From an uncultured Flavobacteriales bacterium (GTDB taxonomy: Bacteria > Bacteroidota > Bacteroidia > Flavobacteriales > Crocinitomicaceae), in contig CAMLET010000143.1 of the NCBI GenBank assembly GCA_946479125.1, forward strand, positions 1 through 7,635: 7,635 nucleotides of DNA, written 5' to 3'. Every line of letters begins with the position of its first letter. The first letter of the stretch is position 1. Of the stretch, positions 1 through 5,601 are shown one piece after another. The position numbers and the translations under genes are program-made. The notes beneath the pieces were generated by a model. It had not been told where the DNA came from, ran no database searches, and saw only the letters and a program-made list of their open reading frames with translations.

Positions 1-1
1 T

Positions 2-202
2 GCGCTTTTGAATGGTAACAACTACAGAGAAACCGAATATGCTAAAAACGGGATTTTGGTAATGGGAAATGAAGGTTCGGGAATTCGACCTGAAATACAA
101 ACTCTGATCGATACTGCTGTCACTATTCCAAGATTCGGAAAAGCAGAATCACTGAATGTTGGAACTGCTACGGCAATACTTTTGGCAGAAATCATCAGAT
201 AA
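2..202 (+). CDS. TrmH/SpoU-family RNA 2'-O-methyltransferase, C-terminal end (5' truncated by window)
   Basis: This is the last 66 codons of an open frame that enters from the left edge, so the true start is outside the window; the TTG at position 8 is not a credible start. Two signature motifs of the SPOUT fold are visible. Motif 2 is VMGNEGSGIRPEI, with the NEGxG glycine loop. Motif 3 is IPRFGKAESLNVGTATAILLAE, the SLNV region that forms part of the trefoil knot and binds S-adenosylmethionine. Members of this family methylate a ribose 2'-OH in rRNA or tRNA in the cytoplasm. The target (for example 23S rRNA, as for RlmB, or tRNA) cannot be told from the C-terminal piece. The stop TAA is followed directly by an AATT-phased tract. 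Family assignment is secure; substrate is unknown. Confidence 0.9.
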   Translation, partial: ALLNGNNYRETEYAKNGILVMGNEGSGIRPEIQTLIDTAVTIPRFGKAESLNVGTATAILLAEIIR

Positions 203-227
203 TTCTCAATTCCAAAATTGTGAATTC
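201..227. repeat. Short AATT-phased tract at the 3' end of the methyltransferase gene
   Basis: AATT occurs at 201, 208, 216 and 223, a spacing of 7, 8 and 7 nt. The first copy overlaps the TAA stop at 200-202. The pattern resembles the tracts at 4515-4610 and 6829-6870 and may be a degenerate member of the same family. A 5-bp stem (CAATT/AATTG) can form inside it, too weak for a convincing terminator. The rest of the spacer up to 313 shows no clear promoter or RNA gene. Confidence 0.4.
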
Positions 228-313
228 TAAAAACAAAGGCTTTGAACTTACTTTCTGACTTCTTTACAATTTAATCCAAAATTTCTGTAACTGACTCACC
301 AGATTTATGTCGT

Positions 314-334
314 AACATAGCTAAAACATAGCTA
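314..334. repeat. Direct repeat AACATAGCTA x2 abutting the lipocalin start codon
   Basis: The decamer AACATAGCTA is at 314-323 and again at 325-334, separated by one base; the last A of the second copy is the first base of the lipocalin ATG. No Shine-Dalgarno sequence is present, which is common in Bacteroidota. The repeat covers the ribosome-loading site, so it could be a small duplication or a regulatory site. A function is not shown. Confidence 0.45.
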
Positions 335-861
335 TGAACAGGTTTTGTATCCTCATTATCGTGGCATTTAATTCATTCTTTATGAATGCTCAGAAAACAG
401 AAACTATTGACCCAATCAAATATCAGGGTGATTGGTACGTAATTGGTTTTAAACCCAGTTTTCTTGACAAGAACTGGATCAATACCAAAGAAAATTATAC
501 CTGGGACGAAAAGAATGGATTCTTTGATGTTGTTGCCACTTACCAAAAAAAGACGGGAGGAAAAGTTAAAACCGCCAAAGAAAAAGTCATTCCTGTTTCC
601 GACACCAATTACACGCAATGGATTGCACGAATCTGGCTTCTCATTCATGCCGAATACAACATTTACAAAATCGCAGACGATTATTCTTACGTGGTCGTTG
701 GACATTCAAAACAGAAATACCTTTACATCATGGCGCGAAAACCTGAAATGGATGAAAAACTTTATCGGGAATTGGTCGATTTTGCAGTGAAAATGGGGTA
801 TAAAAAAGAAGATATTGTGAGACACATTCAAACAAGTCAAAAAGCAAAAGTCAAAAGTTAA
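334..861 (+). CDS. Exported lipocalin, Blc/apolipoprotein D-like
   Basis: The 175-residue protein has a hydrophobic N-terminal signal (about residues 4-19) with a likely signal peptidase I cleavage near NA-QK (19/20). No cysteine lies at that point, so unlike E. coli Blc it is probably soluble in the periplasm or secreted, not a lipoprotein. The mature part carries the lipocalin landmarks. The first structurally conserved region is YQGDWYVIG (30-38, Trp34 of GxW). A TATY-like strand is FFDVVATYQ (63-71). The second region is around IADDYSYVVVG (113-123), and the third is YLYIMARKP (129-137) with the conserved Arg135. A C-terminal helix follows. Lipocalins bind small hydrophobic ligands; the bacterial Blc group is linked to lysophospholipid binding and envelope stress, but the ligand here is unknown. 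The last codons and the stop lie in a 7-nt repeat tract, so the QKAKVKS tail may be added sequence. Confidence 0.88.
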   Translation: MNRFCILIIVAFNSFFMNAQKTETIDPIKYQGDWYVIGFKPSFLDKNWINTKENYTWDEKNGFFDVVATYQKKTGGKVKTAKEKVIPVSDTNYTQWIARIWLLIHAEYNIYKIADDYSYVVVGHSKQKYLYIMARKPEMDEKLYRELVDFAVKMGYKKEDIVRHIQTSQKAKVKS

Positions 862-863
862 AA
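835..863 (+). repeat. Heptanucleotide tract (AGTYAAA-type), supplies lipocalin stop codon
   Basis: Four consecutive 7-nt units (AGTCAAA, AAGCAAA, AGTCAAA, AGTTAAA) are followed by one more A. The lipocalin TAA at 859-861 lies in the last unit. The 29-base tract matches the tract at 1331-1359, read on the minus strand, with only three mismatches. Since 7 is not a multiple of 3, gain or loss of a unit would change the C-terminal frame. Confidence 0.65.
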
Positions 864-874
864 TGGATTCCTAC

Positions 875-1237
875 TCAATTCTCTAACTTCTTTGAACTTA
901 TTATCATTGCGCTTAATATTCGAAGCAATTCTCTCGATTCACCTAATAATGGAGTGACGGAATCTTTGTAAGCAGGAAATATCTCTTCCATGATTTCAAG
1001 CCAATAACAAGTTTCATCGCATTCTTTCTGAGCGATACTAAGTTTATGAATAAAATCTATTACTTTGTGCGTGTCTTGATTCTCGAATATTTGCTCCAAC
1101 TGATGTTGAAGACCGAATTAGTTGTTTTGTGAGAATGTACTCCTTTTCAGATTTCTGAAAGGAATAACAAAAACGGATGGAGGCAATTGCAAAATTGAAA
1201 GTTCTTTTTTTTTGATGTCGAATTCTTTAGTAATCAT
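875..1237 (-). pseudogene. Four-helix-bundle protein (23S rRNA intervening-sequence protein family), two frameshifts
   Basis: Read on the minus strand from ATG at 1237-1235, the gene starts MITKEFDIKKK and then loses frame at a run of nine A (T9 at 1205-1213). One added A restores FNFAIASIRFCYSFQKSEKE, then YILTKQLIRSSTSVGANIRE and SRHAQSNR. That frame closes unless two bases are added near 1048 (AGTAATAGATTTTATT, expected AGTAATAGAGATTTTATT). The third segment then reads DFIHKLSIAQKECDETCYWL, followed by the remaining helices to the TGA at 877-875. The LIRSSTSVGANIRE and DFIHKLSIAQKE...ETCYWL blocks are hallmarks of the TIGR02436/PF05635 family, usually about 115-125 residues, as is the repaired product. 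The family was first met as insertions in 23S rRNA genes; most copies are free-standing and of unknown function. Either a decayed gene or sequencing errors explain the two breaks. An intact 74-codon frame from a TTG at 1099 covers only the C-terminal half and is not a likely real start. Confidence 0.82.
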
Positions 1238-1286
1238 AAGTAAATTTGAATAGTTTATACTTAAGATAACCAAAAAGATCATTTGG

Positions 1287-1315
1287 TTCAACTCTTTTTA
1301 GTTGAAATATTTCAA
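1287..1315. other. Overlapping hairpin and 14-bp palindrome in the dehydrogenase/four-helix spacer
   Basis: TTCAACT (1287-1293) and AGTTGAA (1300-1306) form a 7-bp stem with a 6-nt loop. The right arm overlaps the perfect palindrome TTGAAATATTTCAA (1302-1315). A further 5-bp pair, CCAAA/TTTGG, lies at 1270-1286. All sit in the 102-bp spacer downstream of the dehydrogenase and upstream of the broken four-helix gene. No T-run follows directly on either strand, so an intrinsic terminator is not well supported. An operator or weak terminator is possible, and chance in A+T-rich DNA cannot be excluded. Confidence 0.3.
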
Positions 1316-1330
1316 TTAACTCAGGACCTT

Positions 1331-1359
1331 TTTTGACTTTTAACTTTTGATTTTTGACT
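1331..1359 (-). repeat. Heptanucleotide tract (AGTYAAA-type), supplies dehydrogenase stop codon
   Basis: On the minus strand the units are AGTCAAA, AATCAAA, AGTTAAA, AGTCAAA plus one A. The dehydrogenase TAA (1342-1340) lies in the third unit, and the upstream units encode the KSKIKS tail. The lipocalin also ends in K-S-stop from the same AAAAGTTAA context, one unit out of register. Confidence 0.65.
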
Positions 1360-2896
1360 TCAAATATAGGTTAGCTGCATCAACACACTTCATTCCGTCA
1401 ATTGCGGCAGAAATGATTCCACCAGCATAACCAGCACCTTCTCCGCAAGGAAATAATCCTTGTGTATTCAAACTCATGCAGGTTTCATTATCTCTTGGAA
1501 CAGAAACCGGACTTGAAGTTCGTGATTCGGGAGCATGAATTACCGCATCATTTGTCAGATAGCCGTGCATCTTTTTATCGAAATCCACGAAGGCTTTGCG
1601 CAGTCTACGTGCAATAAAATCCGGTAGTATCGTATTCAGATCAACACTCAATAATCCTGGTTGATAAGATGTTCTGGGGAAATCTGCAGACTTCTTTCCG
1701 TCTACAAAATCCTTTAACCGTTGCGCCGGGACACTTTGCTGTTTTCCTGCTACTTCCCAACATTTTTGTTCAACTGCCTTCTGGAAATTCAAACTTACAA
1801 AAGGATCATTAGGCTTGAAACCTGGAAGTTCTTCCGGTTCAACACTTACTACAATTCCTGAATTGGATGTTGGATTATTCCGTTTTGAGGGCGACCAGCC
1901 ATTCGTGACTACTTCTCCTTCTGCAGTTGCGCATGGGGCAATAATTCCACCCGGACACATACAGAACGAATAAACACCTTTGTCTCCTACTTGAGTAACC
2001 AACGCATATGAAGCAGGAGGAAGAAAATCATCATTCAACCTTCCGTGGTACTGAATTTTGTCAATTAATTCCTGAGTATGTTCCACACGAACACCAAGCG
2101 CAAACCCTTTTGCCTGAATCTCCACTCCTTTCTGATGCAGCAACTCAAAGATATCACGGGCAGAATGTCCGGTTGCCAGAACAACAGCTTTCGATGGAAT
2201 TGTTTCTCCGTTCACTTCAATTTGAGTGATTCTTCCATTTTCAATGGTTAGATCGGTCAATTTACTTTCAAAACGTACTTCGCCTCCAAACTCGCGAATA
2301 CAGTCGCGCATGGCAACAATAATAGTTGGTAGTTTATTGGTTCCGATATGCGGATGAGCATCCACAATAATATCTTCATGAGCGCCAAAATGAACAAACC
2401 ATTTCAGTGCTTTCATAACATCTCCACGCTTTTTGGAACGCGTATACAGTTTACCGTCAGAATATGTTCCTGCACCACCTTCACCAAAACAATAGTTCGA
2501 CTCTGGATTTACAATATGTTCTTTGTTCAACTTCGCCAGGTCTCTTCTGCGTGATCGCACGTCTTTTCCGCGTTCGAAAACAATAGGCTTTAAACCCAAT
2601 TCCAAAGCACGTAATCCGGCATACAAACCAGCTGGACCAGCACCAATAATATGAACTTCAGTAGCGTTGTTAACTTGCTGCGGTAAAAACTCAGGATCAA
2701 AATCAGGAATTATTCCATCAGGAAAGACTTCGATATTGGCATTAATCTTAATATCGCGTTTTCGCGCATCAATAGAGCGTTTTCTCCAACGATATTCAAA
2801 ATCGGAATTATCAAGTTTTAATTCAGCACGAATGTGATTTCTCAACCAAAGATCGTCCACCGCTTGTTCCGGCGAACATTGAAAAATAACTTCCAT
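1340..2896 (-). CDS. FAD-dependent dehydrogenase, COG2509-type (uncharacterised)
   Basis: The 518-residue protein has a family-typical N-terminal alpha/beta segment (about 1-75). A Rossmann FAD site follows: VHIIGAGPAGLYAGLRALEL (81-100) with the GxGxxG glycines, ending in the acidic residue of FERG (107-110). Next are the family signature NYCFGEGGAGTYSDGKLYTR (134-153), a second ATGHS motif (241-245), the cysteine-bearing FCMCPGG (311-317), and the C-terminal FAD-closing motif PCGEGAGYAGG (483-493). These point to a soluble flavin oxidoreductase; substrate and partner are unknown. Its ATG overlaps the porT stop by one base (TAATG), and GAAGGA within the end of porT is a close-set ribosome binding site, so translation is probably coupled to porT. 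Length is normal for the family. The last residues lie in a heptanucleotide tract. Family call is secure; physiological role is not. Confidence 0.9.
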   Translation of the reverse strand: MEVIFQCSPEQAVDDLWLRNHIRAELKLDNSDFEYRWRKRSIDARKRDIKINANIEVFPDGIIPDFDPEFLPQQVNNATEVHIIGAGPAGLYAGLRALELGLKPIVFERGKDVRSRRRDLAKLNKEHIVNPESNYCFGEGGAGTYSDGKLYTRSKKRGDVMKALKWFVHFGAHEDIIVDAHPHIGTNKLPTIIVAMRDCIREFGGEVRFESKLTDLTIENGRITQIEVNGETIPSKAVVLATGHSARDIFELLHQKGVEIQAKGFALGVRVEHTQELIDKIQYHGRLNDDFLPPASYALVTQVGDKGVYSFCMCPGGIIAPCATAEGEVVTNGWSPSKRNNPTSNSGIVVSVEPEELPGFKPNDPFVSLNFQKAVEQKCWEVAGKQQSVPAQRLKDFVDGKKSADFPRTSYQPGLLSVDLNTILPDFIARRLRKAFVDFDKKMHGYLTNDAVIHAPESRTSSPVSVPRDNETCMSLNTQGLFPCGEGAGYAGGIISAAIDGMKCVDAANLYLKSKIKS

Positions 2897-3612
2897 TATC
2901 CTTCAAAAATTAATGATACCCAAAGAACCCGGTTGAACATTTGGTCAATTGGTCGGGATGGTGTGGTATTGTCCTGAATAAACGAATTCGAAAACCCTTG
3001 TGAATACTTGATCTCCATTCCAAATTTGAAATACGGAGCAAAGAATTCTACTCCTCCACCAACTTGACCTTGCATATCGTTCGCTTTGATCTTTATAAAA
3101 GGATCGATCAAACTTTGTGTGGATTTCTCCATCGACTGCAAATCATAAGAATATTGAAATCCGCCTAGTACGTAGGCTGCAAAATTGTTGTAGCGTAATG
3201 TTCTAAACTGAAGCATTATAGGGAAATCCAGGTTGGTTGAATTCACACGTTCTTCCATCATTTTATCTTGCTTCGCAGCAGGATCAGGATTGGTGTAATA
3301 ATAGTTCAACACACGTTCCTGAAAAGAAAGTGTCGGAATAAAACGTAAGCGAACAACAGGATGTCCCAGTTTCAAAGTAGAAACAATTCCAATTTGTCCA
3401 CCGGGCTGGGCTTTACATTCTAAAGCTTTGATTCCGTACTGCTCATAAGCATCTGTAACCGGAATTAAATTAAAACTAGATCTGTTAAAGCCGAGCATAA
3501 ATCCAAAATGCAGCGTTTTCTCGTCGAAACGACGATAGTTCTTTGGCTTTTGCTGTTGAGCTTGAGCAACAATCACCATTAGAACGAAAATAAATGCAAG
3601 TCTGAATTTCAT
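2896..3612 (-). CDS. porT: PorT/SprT-like outer-membrane protein of the type IX secretion system
   Basis: The 238-residue protein starts with a signal peptide (hydrophobic core about 4-16, likely cleavage after AQA at 18). The mature part is rich in alternating, aromatic-bounded strands typical of a small beta-barrel: LHFGFMLGFNRSSFNLI (34-50), QIGIVSTLKL (73-82), VVRLRFIPTLSFQERVLNYYY (86-106), LDFPIMLQFRTL (128-139), FAAYVLGGFQYSYDL (144-158), GQVGGGVEFFAPYFKFGMEIKY (182-203), ending in WVSLIFEG. Length, the HFGFMLGFN strand after the signal, and the position downstream of ubiE match PorT (SprT in gliding flavobacteria), which is needed for type IX secretion of proteins with C-terminal sorting domains. 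It is made in a likely ubiE-porT-dehydrogenase transcript, with a possible own promoter at 3657-3686. A generic outer-membrane beta-barrel is the alternative, but context favours PorT. Confidence 0.8.
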   Translation of the reverse strand: MKFRLAFIFVLMVIVAQAQQQKPKNYRRFDEKTLHFGFMLGFNRSSFNLIPVTDAYEQYGIKALECKAQPGGQIGIVSTLKLGHPVVRLRFIPTLSFQERVLNYYYTNPDPAAKQDKMMEERVNSTNLDFPIMLQFRTLRYNNFAAYVLGGFQYSYDLQSMEKSTQSLIDPFIKIKANDMQGQVGGGVEFFAPYFKFGMEIKYSQGFSNSFIQDNTTPSRPIDQMFNRVLWVSLIFEG

Positions 3613-3644
3613 TTTAACTGTTAACGTACTTTGTTTTCTTTTAT

Positions 3645-3686
3645 TTTGAACAAGTTCAAAGTGATCAAAAGGTTCGAAAAGATCAA
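3645..3686 (-). promoter_or_regulatory. Candidate porT promoter with overlapping palindrome
   Basis: On the minus strand TTG (3686-3684) is followed after exactly 19 nt by TCACTTTG (3664-3657). This matches the Bacteroidota TTG-N19-TAnnTTTG arrangement with one mismatch (C for A). A 7-bp inverted repeat with a 2-nt spacer, TTTGAAC-TT-GTTCAAA (3660-3645), begins inside the -7 box and covers the expected start point, a typical operator position. The leader to the ATG would be about 40 nt. Neither site has experimental support. Confidence 0.35.
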
Positions 3687-3705
3687 ATACATCGAATTTT
3701 CGAAC
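3672..3705. repeat. 9-bp inverted repeat in the ubiE-porT spacer
   Basis: GTTCGAAAA (3672-3680) and TTTTCGAAC (3697-3705) are perfect complements around a 16-nt loop, 15 nt past the ubiE stop on the minus strand. It could be a weak terminator, an RNA-processing hairpin that separates ubiE from porT dosage, or a protein site. The T-rich stretch after it (CCTTTT) is short, so full termination is doubtful. It partly overlaps the candidate -33 element of porT. Confidence 0.45.
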
Positions 3706-3719
3706 TCTTTATGCATCCA

Positions 3720-4451
3720 TCACTTAATTCCTGAATAAATCGTAGCAATTCCACCAGAAACTGTTCTTCTATCTACATTGTTGTAGCCTAATTTTTCCAG
3801 AATATCTGTAAAATCTTTCCCTTCAGGAAAAGCTGCAACAGATTCTGGCAAATACTGATATGCCTTTTCTTCTTTCGAGATACGCTTACCAAAGAACGGA
3901 ATAATGTACTTTGAATGGAAAGCATAATATTGTTTAACAGGGAATTTCTTTGGTTTTGAAAACTCCAAAATGATCAGTTTTCCTCCCGGACGAACTACAC
4001 GAAGCATTTCAGACAATCCTTTCTCCAAATTCTCATAATTTCGAACACCAAATCCAACCGTTAAACCATCAAAGTAATTGTCTTCAAAAGGAAGTGCTTC
4101 TGAATCTCCAAGTCGCATATCAACGATATTACTCACTCCAAGTTTCGCCATCTTCTTTCTTCCAACTTCCAGCATTCCTTCAGAAATGTCCATTCCAACT
4201 ACTTCCGTTGGATTCAACTTCAAGGCTGCAATTGCGAAATCGCCTGTTCCGGAAGCAATGTCCAAAATACGTTTAGGATGAACTTCTTCAAGCATTTTAA
4301 TCGCCTTTCTTCGCCATCCTTTATCAATTCCAACGGAAAGAAAATGGTTTAGAAAATCGTATTTACCGGAAATTCTGTTGAACATTTCAGCAACTTCCTC
4401 CTTTTTGGATTTATTATCGTCGCCGTATGGTTTTACTTTATCGTGCTTCAT
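3720..4451 (-). CDS. ubiE: Demethylmenaquinone methyltransferase (UbiE/MenG)
   Basis: The 243-residue class I SAM methyltransferase has the family N-terminus [20 protein letters not shown] (20-39). The SAM-binding glycine loop is [12 protein letters not shown] (61-72), the acidic motif is [11 protein letters not shown] (84-94), and [14 protein letters not shown] (115-128) follows. [20 protein letters not shown] (131-150) and [17 protein letters not shown] (151-167) complete the UbiE signatures. The C-terminal [14 protein letters not shown] is also typical. It performs the last step of menaquinone synthesis, methylating demethylmenaquinone at the inner face of the cytoplasmic membrane. The ubiquinone role of UbiE is not expected because Bacteroidota generally use menaquinone only; that last point is family knowledge. 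Length is normal. No Shine-Dalgarno is seen; the start is preceded by an A-rich stretch. It has its own TAnnTTTG box at 4508-4501 and a hairpin leader. Confidence 0.95.
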   Translation of the reverse strand: MKHDKVKPYGDDNKSKKEEVAEMFNRISGKYDFLNHFLSVGIDKGWRRKAIKMLEEVHPKRILDIASGTGDFAIAALKLNPTEVVGMDISEGMLEVGRKKMAKLGVSNIVDMRLGDSEALPFEDNYFDGLTVGFGVRNYENLEKGLSEMLRVVRPGGKLIILEFSKPKKFPVKQYYAFHSKYIIPFFGKRISKEEKAYQYLPESVAAFPEGKDFTDILEKLGYNNVDRRTVSGGIATIYSGIK

Positions 4452-4462
4452 TTTGTCGAGAC

Positions 4463-4492
4463 TTGAACTTCCTCGTTAAACTATAAGTTCAA
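4463..4492 (-). promoter_or_regulatory. Hairpin in the ubiE 5' leader
   Basis: TTGAACTT (4463-4470) pairs perfectly with AAGTTCAA (4485-4492) around a 14-nt loop. If transcription starts about 7 nt past the TATCTTTG box (near 4494), the stem would lie at the very 5' end of the mRNA, ending about 11 nt before the ATG. It could protect the message or control initiation. It shares the GTTCAA half-site with the palindrome in front of porT, so a DNA-binding site is an alternative. Confidence 0.4.
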
Positions 4493-4500
4493 TGCGTTTG

Positions 4501-4508
4501 CAAAGATA
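4501..4508 (-). promoter_or_regulatory. ubiE -7 promoter box TATCTTTG
   Basis: TATCTTTG on the minus strand (4508-4501) matches the Bacteroidota -7 consensus TAnnTTTG at all fixed positions and lies 49 nt upstream of the ubiE ATG. The nearest TTTG to serve as -33 is about 25 nt upstream, longer than the usual spacing of about 19, and lies inside the repeat element at 4515-4610, which may have displaced the original -33 region. Confidence 0.6.
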
Positions 4509-4514
4509 CAACAG

Positions 4515-4610
4515 AATTGAAAATGGAGAATGACAAAATTGAAAAGATACCTTCCGCCGTGGCGGACTCGGTAACCTTTCTTTTCAATTCTAAATTTTCA
4601 ATTATCAATT
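4515..4610. repeat. Composite palindromic element: AATT-phased arms around a G+C-rich hairpin
   Basis: The left arm has AATT at 4515, AATG at 4522 and 4529, and AATT at 4537. The right arm has AATT at 4586, 4593, 4600 and 4607, exactly 7 nt apart. Between the arms is a nested inverted repeat: AATTGAAAAGA (4537-4547) with TCTTTTCAATT (4579-4589), TACC (4548-4551) with GGTA (4570-4573), and TCCGCC (4553-4558) with GGCGGA (4561-4566) around GT. The core is far richer in G+C than its surroundings. The rfaE1-like stop codon (4611-4609) overlaps the last AATT. The form is that of a repeated extragenic palindrome or a small non-autonomous element; a single copy in this window cannot prove it. Confidence 0.6.
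4537..4589 (-). terminator. Probable transcript-end hairpin after the rfaE1-like gene
   Basis: The nested stems of the composite element (11 + 4 + 6 bp, with small bulges) give a strong hairpin just downstream of the kinase stop. On the minus strand the inner stem is followed by TCTTTTC and later ATTTTG, a broken T-run. Together with the fresh -7 box for ubiE beyond it, this suggests that the aminotransferase-kinase transcript ends here. As the structure is nearly symmetrical it could also act on the other strand. Confidence 0.45.
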
Positions 4611-5598
4611 AAATGGTCGTTTTCTGACCTTCAACTGCCGCAAGGATTTCTTCTGGCTTAATGGTTACCACGCCAATTTTCTCGCAAACCAAACCACCAG
4701 CCAAATTGGAAATCTCAGCAATTGTACGAACATCACATCCGGAAACCAGACACAAAGTTGCTACAGAAATTACTGTGTCTCCAGCTCCACTTACGTCTGT
4801 AATGTTGCGTAAATGTGCTTTGACGTGGTGAGATTCAACTGAATTTTGGATATAAACTCCATCTTCAGACAAAGTGACAAAACTGATTTCGTTGTTCAAC
4901 TTCGATTCCAACGACTCAATTGCTGCTTTGAATGCATTTCTATCCGAAAAATCAACTGAAATATTCAATCCTTCACGCAATTCTTTGAGATTCGGTTTGA
5001 ATAAGGTTACGCCTTTGTATTCTAAGAAGTTATGCAGTTTGGGATCTACCGTTGTAGGAATATTGTTCTCTTTTGCAAGTGCGATTACCTGATGAATCAC
5101 TTCTTGCGAAAGCACACCTTTGTTGTAATCTTCCAGAATAATTCCGTCTACTTTATTCGAACTCACTATTTGTTTCAACTGACTCAGGAACTTATCTGAT
5201 TCAGTTAACGATAATTCATGTGTGTTTTCAGAATCAATGCGTAAAAGCTGTTGGTTATTCCCCAGAATTCGTTTTTTCACCGTTGTTACACGCTCATTGC
5301 TTTTCATAACACCGTCAAAGCTCATTCCTTCCTGTTCAAGCAATTGATAAAAGACATTACTGCTTTCATCATTCCCAACTACAGAACACAAAATGGGTGT
5401 TGCTCCCAAACTCTTGATGTTCAAAGCAACATTTGCCGCACCACCTAAACGATGTTCTTCTTTTTTGAGATTTACGATAGGAACCGGAGCTTCAGGACTA
5501 ATGCGCTGCACTTTTCCCATTACATATGAATCGATCATTACATCTCCTACAATCAGGATAGTTTTCGACTCAAACTCCTTTAGTAATTCTTTAATCAT
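4609..5598 (-). CDS. rfaE1: D-glycero-beta-D-manno-heptose-7-phosphate kinase (HldE kinase domain, RfaE1 type)
   Basis: This 329-residue PfkB/ribokinase-family protein covers the kinase half of HldE only. The N-terminus ILIVGDVMIDSYVMGKVQRI (14-33) with SPEAPVPIV (34-42) is characteristic of heptose kinases, as is the sugar-binding RLGGAANVALNI (50-61). EDYNKGVLS (156-164), DPK (185-187) and FKPNLKEL (200-207) follow. The C-terminal PfkB signature DVSGAGDTVISV (268-279) carries the catalytic base Asp274 and the anion hole. It phosphorylates heptose 7-phosphate at C1 on the way to ADP-heptose for the LPS inner core. The nucleotidyltransferase domain of bifunctional HldE is absent, so a separate RfaE2-like enzyme is expected elsewhere. 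Its ATG is 3 nt after the aminotransferase stop with only a weak GAAG upstream, so the two are cotranscribed. Another PfkB sugar kinase is possible but less likely. Confidence 0.88.
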   Translation of the reverse strand: MIKELLKEFESKTILIVGDVMIDSYVMGKVQRISPEAPVPIVNLKKEEHRLGGAANVALNIKSLGATPILCSVVGNDESSNVFYQLLEQEGMSFDGVMKSNERVTTVKKRILGNNQQLLRIDSENTHELSLTESDKFLSQLKQIVSSNKVDGIILEDYNKGVLSQEVIHQVIALAKENNIPTTVDPKLHNFLEYKGVTLFKPNLKELREGLNISVDFSDRNAFKAAIESLESKLNNEISFVTLSEDGVYIQNSVESHHVKAHLRNITDVSGAGDTVISVATLCLVSGCDVRTIAEISNLAGGLVCEKIGVVTIKPEEILAAVEGQKTTI

Positions 5599-5601
5599 TA
5601 G

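Noticed and set aside
373..705. Open frame of 110 codons antisense to the lipocalin gene, and a 115-codon frame at 443-790 (+)
   Set aside because: Both overlap the lipocalin, which has a signal peptide and clear family motifs. The products show low-complexity, shadow-like sequence and no recognisable domain.
241..900. Decamer TTTGAACTTA repeated at 241-250 and 891-900, with a similar TTGAACTTA in the ubiE leader
   Set aside because: One copy is in the degenerate coding part of the four-helix gene, contexts differ, and A+T-rich words of this length are weak evidence.
875..1237. Diversity-generating retroelement accessory protein (Avd), which shares the four-helix-bundle fold
   Set aside because: No reverse transcriptase, template repeat or variable repeat is visible nearby, and the sequence blocks fit the ordinary free-standing four-helix-bundle family.
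875..1237. Intervening sequence inside a 23S rRNA gene
   Set aside because: No rRNA sequence flanks the gene; it lies between protein-coding genes.
2008..2554. Plus-strand open frames inside the FAD dehydrogenase
   Set aside because: They lie wholly within a well-conserved gene on the other strand and have no motif or ribosome site. The same applies to small plus-strand frames within ubiE, the kinase and the aminotransferase.
4515..4610. CRISPR array or insertion sequence
   Set aside because: Heptad steps are far too short for CRISPR repeats, there is no transposase frame, and no target-site duplication can be recognised at the borders.
4609..5598. Full bifunctional HldE
   Set aside because: The frame ends soon after the PfkB signature, and no nucleotidyltransferase domain with its HxGH motif follows in any frame before ubiE.
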